64,000 bases of DNA, from contig JBQDZM010000002.1 of the NCBI GenBank assembly GCA_052108535.1, forward strand, positions 92,030 through 156,029, written 5' to 3'. The notes beneath the pieces were generated by a model. It was not told where the DNA came from. It saw only the letters and a list, made by a program, of their open reading frames with translations, and ran no database searches. This stretch comes from Galactobacter sp052108535 (GTDB lineage: Bacteria > Actinomycetota > Actinomycetes > Actinomycetales > Micrococcaceae). Both the position numbers and the translations under genes were made by a program. Below are positions 42,016 through 50,427 of this stretch, in pieces; position 1 is the first letter of the stretch; the number at the start of each line of letters is the position of its first letter.

Positions 42016-43053
42016 TTACTTGACCTTGTCGAGTTCCACGACAAAGACCAACGGACCGGCGGGTGAACCTTGCGCCTCTGCGTTCTCACCGTAGGCGAGG
42101 TCCGTGGGGATGCTCAGCACCACGGTGCTGCCCTCCTTGAGCCCGGTGAGGCCCTGGGTCCACCCTGCGATCACTCCGCTGAGCGGGAATTCGGCCGTCT
42201 GAGGATCGTTCTCGTAGGAACTGTCGAAGACCTTCCCGTCTTCCCAACGCACACCCTGGTACTTGGCGACGACGGTGGACTCGGCCGTGGCCTTCTTGCC
42301 GTCACCCTCCTCGATGACGTCCACGATCAGATTGTCCGGGGCATCCTTGCCCTTGGGGATGGTGATGGTGGGCATGCCGTCGTCGAACTTCACGGTGGGG
42401 AGGGCGTCGCTATCCTTGAGCTTCTTGGTCTCGGCGGCGGAGGCCTTCTTCGGGACGTCCTTCTGCGCCTCGGCACGCAGGATCCACAATTGCGCGGTGC
42501 CCTGTCCGGTGTCTGCCGGAACGTAGAAGGAGATATCGGAGCCGACCTTGGCTTCTTTAAGCACCTTGAAGACGTCCTCCATGGCGCCGAAGTTGGCTTC
42601 GTTGAGAGCCACCTGCTGGGTGCTGCTCCAGTTGGCGGGGTTGAGTTCCTTGCCGGTTTCGGCGTCGTACGGTGCGATCCGCAGCGTGAGCAGCTTCTCC
42701 TCCTTCAACGCCTCGCCGTCGCCCTCGTTCACCAGCGCTGCGCCGGTCTTGGCCTTGTCTGAGGCGGGGAAGACGAACCCGGTCTTAGGCGTGGCGTCGT
42801 CTCCCTTCCCTGCGGAGAACTCCACGCCCTTCAGAGCGGTCTGATCGCCGGAGGTCACCTTGGGCTCTGCGGCAGCCTCAGCGTCGGCCTTGGAAATCTT
42901 CTTCGCGGTGTTGGCAGCAGGGGCGTCAGAGGCAGCATCGCTGGCCTCCTTGCTCTGGGACGAGGACGGCTTGGAGTCCGTGTCGTCCGAGCCGCAGGCT
43001 GCGAGGGTGAACATCAGAGCGCCGGCCAGGGCCAGAGCGGGCAGTTTTCGCAC
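42016..43053 (-). CDS. FKBP-type peptidyl-prolyl isomerase lipoprotein
   Basis: A 345-residue exported protein. The signal peptide ends in the lipobox LAAC (Cys20), followed by a Ser/Asp/Ala-rich linker. The C-terminal ~110 residues are a complete FKBP domain (VVAKYQGVRWEDGKVFDSSY, GWTQGLTGLKEGSTV, IPTDLAYGENAEAQG). The middle region has the outline of a second, degenerate FKBP domain that lacks the aromatic active-site residues. It probably helps fold proteins outside the membrane. GTG 43053 is the start. Confidence 0.88.
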   Translation of the reverse strand: MRKLPALALAGALMFTLAACGSDDTDSKPSSSQSKEASDAASDAPAANTAKKISKADAEAAAEPKVTSGDQTALKGVEFSAGKGDDATPKTGFVFPASDKAKTGAALVNEGDGEALKEEKLLTLRIAPYDAETGKELNPANWSSTQQVALNEANFGAMEDVFKVLKEAKVGSDISFYVPADTGQGTAQLWILRAEAQKDVPKKASAAETKKLKDSDALPTVKFDDGMPTITIPKGKDAPDNLIVDVIEEGDGKKATAESTVVAKYQGVRWEDGKVFDSSYENDPQTAEFPLSGVIAGWTQGLTGLKEGSTVVLSIPTDLAYGENAEAQGSPAGPLVFVVELDKVK

Positions 43054-43170
43054 GCGAGTTCCTTAGTGGTTTCGTTACGTGGTGGTACGGGCTCCGGTCC
43101 GGGGACGCCAGAGCGACGATAAGGATTCTGAATCAGGCTAGCGAGCACGGCTGTGCGACCGCTGAGTGGG

Positions 43171-44547
43171 TCAGACCAGTGCTTCCAACCCGGCGATCAG
43201 CGCCTCGGCGTCGGCATCGTGGTCCGAGAGCGGGTCGGGCAGTAGCAGCGTCTGGGGAGGTTCCGAGGTCAGCTTCAGGTGCAACCAATCGGCCTGATGC
43301 TCCACCCCGGCCGCACGGGCGGCCTTCAGGAACTTGGAACGCAGCACCGCTCTGGTTCCCCTGGGCGGCTCCGTCACCGCGGCCTGCACCGTGGCGTCCG
43401 TGGTCCATCGCCGCAGCAGCCCTCGTGATTCGAGGCCGGCGGCCAGGCCGGAATGGGTCGCGATGTCGTGGTAGGCCAGGTCCAGTCTGGCCACGCGCGG
43501 GTCATCCAACCCGATCCCGTGGCGCTGAGCGTAACGGGTCAGCAGCTTGGCCTTGGCCGCGAAGTCCAGGGTGTCTGCGACCCGCTCGAGGTCGTCGGCC
43601 TCCCACGCCTGGAGCGTGGTCTCCCACAGATCGAGAACCTCCTGCACCAGCGGCGTAATCATGCTCTCGGCCCGGGCATGCGCCGTGGCGAGGTCCAGGA
43701 AGTGACGCTGGACCTGCAGCGCCGTGACGGTGCGGCCGTCCGCGAGTTCGACCACGGTGCGGCCGGTGGCTTCGTAGGAGATGTCCCGCAGCGCACGCAC
43801 CGGGTTGGCGATCTCCCAGGAATCCATCACGGCGGCGGTCTCCAGTGCAGACAGCACCAGATGCGTGGAAACGGTCTTGAGTAGGGTGGAGCCTTCTGCC
43901 ACATTGGTGTCCCCCACGATGACGTGCAGCCTGCGGTAGCGCTCGGCGTCTGCGTGGGGTTCGTCCCGGGTGTTGATCATGGGACGTGAACGCGTGGAGG
44001 ACGAGGAAACGCCCTCCCACATGTGTTCCGCCCGTTGGGACAGCACCAGTTTGGGCCGTCCGTCCTGGTCGCGGCCGAGGTGACCGGAACCGGCCAACAA
44101 CTGGCGGGTGATCAGGAAGGGAAGCAACTGCCCGGTGAGGCGTTTGTACTCCAAACGCCGCGGGATCAGATAGTTCTCGTGGCAGCCGAAGGAGTTGCCT
44201 TGGGAATCCACATTGTTGCGCAGCAGGTGCAGGCGTGCGGGCGCGCCCTCAGCAGCGTAGGAGTCTTCCGCGAGGGTGATGAGCCTGCTCAGCATCAGCG
44301 CGCCTGCACGGTCGTGGCTGAGCAGATCGATCGGGTCAGCGCACTCGGCCGTGGCGACTTCAGGGTGGGAACCGACGTCTAAGTAAAGGCGGGAACCGTT
44401 CTGCAGGAAGACGTTGGTGGAACGACCCCACTCCACGACCGGGGCAAACAGCCTGCGGGCCACCTCCTCGACGGTGCGCGGCCGTGATCCCAACGGTTCA
44501 TAGACGAGGCCGTATTCGGTCTCCAGGCCGACGATGCGTCGTCTCAC
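43171..44547 (-). CDS. pafA: Pup--protein ligase PafA
   Basis: PafA joins the C-terminal glutamate of Pup to lysines of target proteins, using ATP. The glutamine-synthetase-like fold begins with RRRIVGLETEYG (catalytic Glu9). Further family motifs are HPEVATAEC, LLRNNVDSQGNSFG and SRPMINTRDEPHAD. The 458-residue length is normal. GTG 44547 overlaps the pup stop as GTGA. In proteasome-bearing actinobacteria prcB and prcA normally separate pup from pafA; here they do not. Confidence 0.96.
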   Translation of the reverse strand: MRRRIVGLETEYGLVYEPLGSRPRTVEEVARRLFAPVVEWGRSTNVFLQNGSRLYLDVGSHPEVATAECADPIDLLSHDRAGALMLSRLITLAEDSYAAEGAPARLHLLRNNVDSQGNSFGCHENYLIPRRLEYKRLTGQLLPFLITRQLLAGSGHLGRDQDGRPKLVLSQRAEHMWEGVSSSSTRSRPMINTRDEPHADAERYRRLHVIVGDTNVAEGSTLLKTVSTHLVLSALETAAVMDSWEIANPVRALRDISYEATGRTVVELADGRTVTALQVQRHFLDLATAHARAESMITPLVQEVLDLWETTLQAWEADDLERVADTLDFAAKAKLLTRYAQRHGIGLDDPRVARLDLAYHDIATHSGLAAGLESRGLLRRWTTDATVQAAVTEPPRGTRAVLRSKFLKAARAAGVEHQADWLHLKLTSEPPQTLLLPDPLSDHDADAEALIAGLEALV

Positions 44548-44753
44548 TGGCCGCCCTTCTGGACATAGCCCTTCACGAATTCCTCCGCGTTGGTCTCCAG
44601 CAGGCCGTCGATCTCATCGAGCAGATCGTCCACACCAGCGTCGCGTTGGTGGGTTACCCCGGCCAGGGCCTCGGTCTCGTTGACCTGCGCCTGCTCCCAC
44701 GCGGCGGACTGCCTGTTTCCGTGGGAGGTTCCCTGTGTCTGATCCTGTGCCAT
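44544..44753 (-). CDS. pup: Prokaryotic ubiquitin-like protein Pup
   Basis: A 69-residue, disordered, acidic protein ending in the diagnostic GGQ, so it must be deamidated by Dop before ligation. The central DDLLDEIDGLLETNAEEFV is the Pup helix that binds the ARC/Mpa coiled coil, and the lysine of YVQKGGQ is near the end as usual. ATG 44753 is 19 bases after the dop stop. It overlaps pafA by 4 bases, ensuring coupled production of tag and ligase. Confidence 0.97.
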   Translation of the reverse strand: MAQDQTQGTSHGNRQSAAWEQAQVNETEALAGVTHQRDAGVDDLLDEIDGLLETNAEEFVKGYVQKGGQ

Positions 44754-44772
44754 GGACTTTATCTTGCCACCT

Positions 44773-46419
44773 CTAGAGGTTGCGCAAGTGACCTATGACT
44801 TCTTGCACCCGTCGAGCAGGGTCAAACAAGCCGGCCGTGGCGGCCTCCCCGCCCTTCCATGGATCGGGCAGTCCCACCCGGATCATCTGCGGCAGACAAT
44901 CCAAGGTGAACGCGAGCGTGTCCCAGTTCGCGGAGACCACGGCGTCTGGGAACGTCGTCACCGTCTTGCCGCGGGTCCAGGCCCTGGTGTCGTGGGGAGG
45001 AGTCACCATGGCAGCGTCCACGGCGCCGGGAGCCATCAGAGCCTCAGCGCGGTCGCGCTGCAGGAGCGCGTTGGCCAGGCCCTTGCCCGGGCGCAAATCC
45101 GCCCATTGCAGGTCGATCAGGGACAGCTTCGGGTCATCCCAGCTCAGCCCACGGTCAACGTAGCTCTGCACCAGTCCCAGCCGTCCACGCCATTCGACCC
45201 AGCGGGTCGCCTCCGGGGATCCGGAGCGCAGGCCGTCCACGACGCGGCGCCACCAGATCAGCGAGACCCGCTCGGCGTCGTCTGGCACCTCGTGGGTTCC
45301 GCCCGCGCCATAGGCGCGTTCAGCGGCCTCCAGGTACAGCTCTTGCAGATCCAACCCCGTCAGCCGCCGCCCGCCGTCGGCCACGACCGTCTGCTGACAC
45401 GTGGGATCGTGAGAGATCCTCGATAGGTCCCCCACCGGATCCGCCAGGGTGATCGGCGGGACCAGAGAATCCTCGATGAGCCGGAGCACCAATGATGTAG
45501 ACCCGGTCCGCACCAGGGTGGACACCGGGAACAGGTTCGCGTCCCCAATGATCACGTGCAGCCTGCGGAAACGGGTGTCGTCCGAATGCGGCTCGTCACG
45601 GGTGTTGATCAGGGGGCGCCGAATGGTGGTCTCCAAACCCACCCGCTTTTCAAAGAAGTCACCACGCTGAGACAGCTGGAACCCGGGCCGCTCCCCCATG
45701 CGCCCCAGACCCACGCGGCCGGCACCACAGGTGACCTGCCGGGACACGAAGAAGGGCGTCAGGCCGTCCACGAAACGCTGGAAGGGCAACTCACGCGGAA
45801 CCAGATAGTTCTCGTGGGCGCCGTAGGAGGCACCCTTGCCGTCCGTGTTGTTCTTGTGCAGCAGCACGGGCGTACCGAGCCGCTCCCCCGCCAAGTCTGC
45901 AGCGCTCGAGGCCAGCCGGTCACCAGCCAGATCCCAGGTGGTGGCGTCCCACGCATGACTCGTCTCGGGCGACGAGTACTCGGGATGGGCATGGTCCACG
46001 TAGAAGCGCGCACCGTTGCCCAACACCAGGTTCATCAGTACGTCGCGTTCGGCCTTCAACGCCGCCCACGCGTCACCGTCCTCCAACGCGATCTGGCGGG
46101 CGTCTAGCACCAGCCCCTCATGAGTGAGCTGGGTGGGGTCAGCGGCATCCCGGTCCTGGGAGAAACCACGGGCGTCCTCGAGCGGGCGCTCGGAGATGTA
46201 ATCCCACGGGGCACCGGCACCGCGAGATCCCAAGTCCTCTGCGACCTCGACCATGGCCGTGGTCACCGCGGCCGAGAGCTGAGACGGCGTCAGATCCGGC
46301 GCCCCCGGAGCCAGGACCCCGAACTCAGTCTCCAAGCCCATGATCCGCCGACCGCCATGCACTGCCGCAGATGACTGCACGGCTACGGACGACTCCGTCG
46401 CCACCGGATCCTGACTCAT
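44773..46419 (-). CDS. dop: Pup deamidase / depupylase Dop
   Basis: Dop converts the C-terminal glutamine of Pup to glutamate and also removes Pup from tagged proteins. It shares the PafA fold, beginning at RRIMGLETEFGV, with SSPETSHAWDATTWD, LLHKNNTDGKGASYGAHENY and RRPLINTRDEPHSD. At 548 residues it is longer than PafA and keeps the insertion after the first strand (the Dop-loop region). ATG 46419 overlaps the arc stop by 4 bases. Confidence 0.95.
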   Translation of the reverse strand: MSQDPVATESSVAVQSSAAVHGGRRIMGLETEFGVLAPGAPDLTPSQLSAAVTTAMVEVAEDLGSRGAGAPWDYISERPLEDARGFSQDRDAADPTQLTHEGLVLDARQIALEDGDAWAALKAERDVLMNLVLGNGARFYVDHAHPEYSSPETSHAWDATTWDLAGDRLASSAADLAGERLGTPVLLHKNNTDGKGASYGAHENYLVPRELPFQRFVDGLTPFFVSRQVTCGAGRVGLGRMGERPGFQLSQRGDFFEKRVGLETTIRRPLINTRDEPHSDDTRFRRLHVIIGDANLFPVSTLVRTGSTSLVLRLIEDSLVPPITLADPVGDLSRISHDPTCQQTVVADGGRRLTGLDLQELYLEAAERAYGAGGTHEVPDDAERVSLIWWRRVVDGLRSGSPEATRWVEWRGRLGLVQSYVDRGLSWDDPKLSLIDLQWADLRPGKGLANALLQRDRAEALMAPGAVDAAMVTPPHDTRAWTRGKTVTTFPDAVVSANWDTLAFTLDCLPQMIRVGLPDPWKGGEAATAGLFDPARRVQEVIGHLRNL

Positions 46420-48065
46420 GACCCCTCCACCAAGGAACGCACCTTAACCAGCCGCGCACCGCGTCGACCGGAAATCTTGGCCCACTCATCCGGTGAGGAC
46501 CCTGCGGGCATCTGGCCCATTTCGTCGAACTCGGTCCGCACGGCCGCGACCAGATCTGCGCTGTCGATACCGCGTTCGCCGCCGGCGATGACTCGCTTCA
46601 CCGCTGCACGCTTGGCCCGGTCCACGATATTGCGCAGCGACGCGCCGGAGACCAGGTCCCCACGGTGCAGCACCGTGACGTGATCCTCCTCATCGGTGAG
46701 TTCCAGCAAAGCCGTGGAATCGTCCATCCGGAAGATCTCCTCAGCGGCCGCAGCGCACAGCCCGGACGCCGTGAGCTCCAGATCGCCCCCGTACCGCCGC
46801 GACTCAGCTTCCGCCAGCGGGACGGCACTCGTGAGATAGAGGCCCAGGATCTCCTGCGCGCCCGCCTGGTCGGGACGTTGAACGCGGATCTTCACATCCA
46901 GACGGCCCGCCCGCAGCAGAGCCGGATCCAGCATGTCCTCACGGTTGGTCGCACCGACCACCAACACGTTGTCCATGGTTTCCACGCCGTCGATCTCCGC
47001 CAGCAACTGCGGAACGATGGTGGTCTCCACATCGGAGGAAACGCCCGTGCCACGGGTTCGGAAGAGGGCGTCCATCTCGTCGAAGAACACCACGACCGGA
47101 TGCCCGTTGGTTGCCTTCTCCCTGGCCCGGGAGAACAGCAGCCGGATCTGCCGCTCCGTCTCACCCACGTACTTGTCTAGCAACTCAGGGCCCTTGATGT
47201 TCAGGAAGTATCCGCTCATCCCCGACTCCTGCGCCAGAGAATGCGCCACCGCCTGGGCAATCAGCGTCTTACCGCACCCGGGGGGACCGTAGAGCAGCAC
47301 ACCTCGCGGCGCCCGCAAACCATGTTCAACGAACAGGTCATGGTGCAGGAATGGAAGCTCCACCGCATCCCGGATCGCATCGATCTGCGACCCCAGCCCA
47401 CCGATGTCGCTGTAGTGCGTCTCCGGGACGTGTTCCAGCTCCAGCGCGGAGTACCCCTGCGGGCGGACCACACTCGTGGCCACCTGCGCTCGAGCATCCA
47501 CCAACACCAGGTCCCCAGGACGCACCTCCGCAATGGAGGCGAGCTCTCCGCCCACCCGCACCACGTGCTGGTCATCCGCCGCACCGCTCACCAGGATGCG
47601 CTCGGAATCCAGTGGCTCCTTCACCGTGAACAACTCCCCCGTCCCGGGGCTGGGCAGCACGGCGATGACCACCAGGGACTCGTTCAGCAGGACCTCGCTG
47701 CCTGCCTGCAGCCGCGAGAGGTCCAACAACGGCGAGACCGACGTCCTGATTCTGCGACCCCCATGAGCCACATCCACCGAGGCCACATCCGCGGCGGAGA
47801 TCGACGACCCCGGCACCGCCGTCCCCCCGGAATGCACAGCAATCACCACACCGTGCCCAAACGGCAGGTCACCATCATGTTCCAACGCGGCACGCAGCTC
47901 ATCGAGCTTCCCGCGCGCCCCGCGCAAAGCATCCACGAGCCGCCCATTCTGCGACTCCAACTCCCCCAACTTGGAGGAGAGCTGCTGGTTGCGACGACGA
48001 GACTCCGTCAACGCTTCCCGAGCCGCATGCTCACCCGGAGTCATTCCCGTAGGGGTGGTGGTCAC
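46416..48065 (-). CDS. arc: Proteasome-associated AAA ATPase ARC (Mpa-like)
   Basis: ARC/Mpa recognises pupylated proteins through an N-terminal coiled coil and unfolds them. Residues ~12-62 form that coiled coil, followed by the tandem OB region and the AAA module with Walker A GPPGCGKT (near 260) and Walker B FFDEMDALF (near 327). The C-terminus reads VRSLVEGS and lacks the terminal Tyr-containing motif (GQYL in Mpa) that docks into the 20S proteasome. GTG 48065 overlaps the trmI stop as GTGA. The gene name arc is used because of the missing docking motif. Confidence 0.94.
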   Translation of the reverse strand: MTTTPTGMTPGEHAAREALTESRRRNQQLSSKLGELESQNGRLVDALRGARGKLDELRAALEHDGDLPFGHGVVIAVHSGGTAVPGSSISAADVASVDVAHGGRRIRTSVSPLLDLSRLQAGSEVLLNESLVVIAVLPSPGTGELFTVKEPLDSERILVSGAADDQHVVRVGGELASIAEVRPGDLVLVDARAQVATSVVRPQGYSALELEHVPETHYSDIGGLGSQIDAIRDAVELPFLHHDLFVEHGLRAPRGVLLYGPPGCGKTLIAQAVAHSLAQESGMSGYFLNIKGPELLDKYVGETERQIRLLFSRAREKATNGHPVVVFFDEMDALFRTRGTGVSSDVETTIVPQLLAEIDGVETMDNVLVVGATNREDMLDPALLRAGRLDVKIRVQRPDQAGAQEILGLYLTSAVPLAEAESRRYGGDLELTASGLCAAAAEEIFRMDDSTALLELTDEEDHVTVLHRGDLVSGASLRNIVDRAKRAAVKRVIAGGERGIDSADLVAAVRTEFDEMGQMPAGSSPDEWAKISGRRGARLVKVRSLVEGS

Positions 48066-49147
48066 GCTTGCCCCCCACTCTTCTCCGCCGCCTGCTCGGA
48101 ACCCTCAACCACCAGCGCCTCCACGTCTGCGCCGCCAGCCCGCGCCGTCCGCAGCGCCTCCCGGCCAGCCTTGCGCAGCTTCTTGGGAGACAGCCCGCGC
48201 TCGCCGAGGTTCTCATGGTGCCAGGCCGCCTCGTCGTGGTCGGCGGTCCACGCCGAAACGTCCTCCGGCGCGAACTCGGTCTCCTTGACTCGACGGGCCT
48301 TGGGGATCCCCACCGCACCGTCTGCCAGGCGGCGCGTGGTCATGAGGAAGCCGGTGTGCGCCACCATCCGATGGTCCGGACGCACGGCGAGCCCGTCCAC
48401 ATGCCAGCCACGGACCATGGATTCGAAGGAATCCGGTTCCGTGAAGCGACCGTCGGCGCGGATGGCCTCCACGACCCGGGAGAGCTGCGGGACTGTGGCG
48501 ATGTAGTTGACCCACACTCCACCTGGGGCCAGCACAGTAGCCACCGCGTCGAGGCACTCCCATGGGGCCAGCATGTCCAGGACCACGCGGTCCACACTGC
48601 CCGGTTGCTTCTCCTTGAGCACCTGCTCCTGGAAATCTCCGATGGACAGCTTCCAGGCCGGTGGTACCTCACCGAAGATCGTCGCGACGTTGCCAGAGGC
48701 GACGTCGGCGAATTCCTGCCGCCGTTCGAAACTGTGTACGCTGCCGCCATCTCCCACCGCGCGGAGCAGGGAGATGGTCAAGGCGCCGGAGCCGACTCCG
48801 GCCTCCACCACTCGGGCGCCTGGATAGATGTCTCCCATGGTGACGATCTGACCGGCGTCCTTGGGGTAGACCACCGCAGCGCCGCGCGGCATGGAGAGAA
48901 CAAAGTCCTTCAGCAACGGGCGCAGTGCCTGGTAGCGCACGCCCTCGTTGTTCTCCACCACGCTGCCCTCAACGGCACCGATGAGCACGTCGTGGTCCAA
49001 GACCCCCACATGTGAGTGGAACTGTCCTCCGGAGGCCAGCGTCAGGGTGTTGATCCGCCGTTTTTCGTCGGTGATCTGAACGCGATCACCAACACGGAAG
49101 GGCCCTCGGCGGTGGTCTGCTCCCGTGGGGGCGGGGGTCTGCGGCAT
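48062..49147 (-). CDS. trmI: tRNA (adenine-58-N1)-methyltransferase TrmI
   Basis: TrmI methylates A58 in the T-loop of tRNAs. The N-terminal beta domain (GPFRVGDRVQITDEKRRINT) is followed by YPKDAGQIVTMGDIYPG and the SAM site VVEAGVGSGALT; VVLDMLAPWECLDA is the catalytic region. The C-terminal ~70 residues are a variable Arg/Ala-rich tail. ATG 49147 is the family start, with GGAAGAG ahead; the frame continues far upstream across the protease gene in the wrong phase. The trmI-arc pair is conserved in actinobacteria. Confidence 0.93.
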   Translation of the reverse strand: MPQTPAPTGADHRRGPFRVGDRVQITDEKRRINTLTLASGGQFHSHVGVLDHDVLIGAVEGSVVENNEGVRYQALRPLLKDFVLSMPRGAAVVYPKDAGQIVTMGDIYPGARVVEAGVGSGALTISLLRAVGDGGSVHSFERRQEFADVASGNVATIFGEVPPAWKLSIGDFQEQVLKEKQPGSVDRVVLDMLAPWECLDAVATVLAPGGVWVNYIATVPQLSRVVEAIRADGRFTEPDSFESMVRGWHVDGLAVRPDHRMVAHTGFLMTTRRLADGAVGIPKARRVKETEFAPEDVSAWTADHDEAAWHHENLGERGLSPKKLRKAGREALRTARAGGADVEALVVEGSEQAAEKSGGQA

Positions 49148-49191
49148 TAGTGGTTCTCTTCCTGGTTGCTGACGAATAGGTGGTTCATGAC

Positions 49192-50370
49192 TTACTTGTG
49201 CGGATTTCTGGCGTTCTTGCCCTCGTCGCGCTCCAGCGCGGCGATGAGTTCCACTCTGCGGACCGCGCCGACGGTCCGCCCGTCGGCGGAGGTCAGCAGG
49301 GCCATGCCTGAACCGGATGCGATCACGGTGTCCACGATCTCGGGGGCCGCGGCCCCCGCGGGTACAAGGTCGGTGCTGTCCGCCACGACGCCTGCACGGG
49401 TGGCCGGTGTTCCCCTGCGATCTCCCGAGGGGACGGTTGCTACCGCCTCCGGGAGGATCAGCAGTCGGTGCCGAAGACCATCCGGATCCACGAACGTGGT
49501 CATGACCACGGTACCGTCCAGAACTCCGGCTGCCTCGGCGTCGGCGACGCTGGCATCGGATCTCAACTCGGTCACCGGAGACGTGACGGTCTCGAGGTCC
49601 AGAGTCTCTACGCGGCGCCGGAGTTTCCCGTAGGAGATGGAGGCACCTGCACCGCTCCACAAGGGCAGCAGCACCGCCACCGCGATCACGATCTGCAGGT
49701 ACGGGACGGCACTTGGTGCTCTGAAAAAGTCGGCGACCAGCCAGCAGGCGCCCAGCACGGTCACGATGCGCCCGGCCCAGCCGGCGGCAATAATGCCCAA
49801 GGCCTGGGATCCGGTGATCTTCCAGCTCAAGGACTCCACGAAGCGGCCACCGTCCAGGGGTAGCCCGGGGAGCAGGTTGAACGCGCCGAGGAGCAGATTG
49901 CCCCACGCGGTCATGGCGAGCAGCGCACCCGCCACCCCGCCGGGCCCTCCCAGCTGGAGCCAGGCGAGGGCTGCCCCACCCAACACCAGGTTGACCGCTG
50001 GGCCAGCCACCGACACCACGAGCGAACGTAAGGGGGTCGAGTTGACCTCGTTGAACGTGGTGTGACCGCCCCACAGCGTGATCTCGATGGTGGATTCTGT
50101 CCACCCGTAGGCCTTGGCGGAGAAGGCATGCCCCAGTTCGTGGGCGAGTACCGAGAGGGCCAGGATCAGGGTGTACCCGATGGCCACTAAGACGGCTCCG
50201 GCGAAGCTGAGTTCCGGAAGCCAGCCGTGGATTCGTGGTGCGAAGAGCGCCACCATCACCACGGTGATGAGGAACCAGGACGTGGACACGGCGATGGGGA
50301 CTCCCGCCATGACACCCAGTCTCAGCGGCCGGTCGTACCACGGCCGGTGAGCTGAGGATTTGGCGGACAT
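49192..50370 (-). CDS. Site-2 protease family (M50) membrane metalloprotease with CBS-like tail
   Basis: An intramembrane zinc protease of 392 residues. The active-site HELGH is at residues 77-81 in the second helix, and the third ligand segment NLLPGLPLDGGR follows later. The C-terminal ~150 residues look like a CBS-type sensor region (TELRSDASVADAEAAGVLDG; SGMALLTSADGRTVGAV). It may cleave membrane-bound regulators or signal remnants. It is the first gene of the minus-strand series leading into trmI-arc-dop-pup. Confidence 0.9.
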   Translation of the reverse strand: MSAKSSAHRPWYDRPLRLGVMAGVPIAVSTSWFLITVVMVALFAPRIHGWLPELSFAGAVLVAIGYTLILALSVLAHELGHAFSAKAYGWTESTIEITLWGGHTTFNEVNSTPLRSLVVSVAGPAVNLVLGGAALAWLQLGGPGGVAGALLAMTAWGNLLLGAFNLLPGLPLDGGRFVESLSWKITGSQALGIIAAGWAGRIVTVLGACWLVADFFRAPSAVPYLQIVIAVAVLLPLWSGAGASISYGKLRRRVETLDLETVTSPVTELRSDASVADAEAAGVLDGTVVMTTFVDPDGLRHRLLILPEAVATVPSGDRRGTPATRAGVVADSTDLVPAGAAAPEIVDTVIASGSGMALLTSADGRTVGAVRRVELIAALERDEGKNARNPHK

Positions 50371-50427
50371 GGGACAAGTCTAGGCTGGCTGGTCCCGCCA
50401 GGGCCGCTGAGGCGTTACCGTGGCGCT

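Noticed and set aside
44773..46419. Dop as a glutamine synthetase-like or glutamate-cysteine ligase
   Set aside because: The GLETEFG start, the NNTDGKGASYG motif and the position next to pup and arc identify Dop.
49148..50377. A 410-codon upstream extension of the trmI frame
   Set aside because: It overlaps the M50 protease gene in another phase, is low-complexity, and the family N-terminus begins at 49147.
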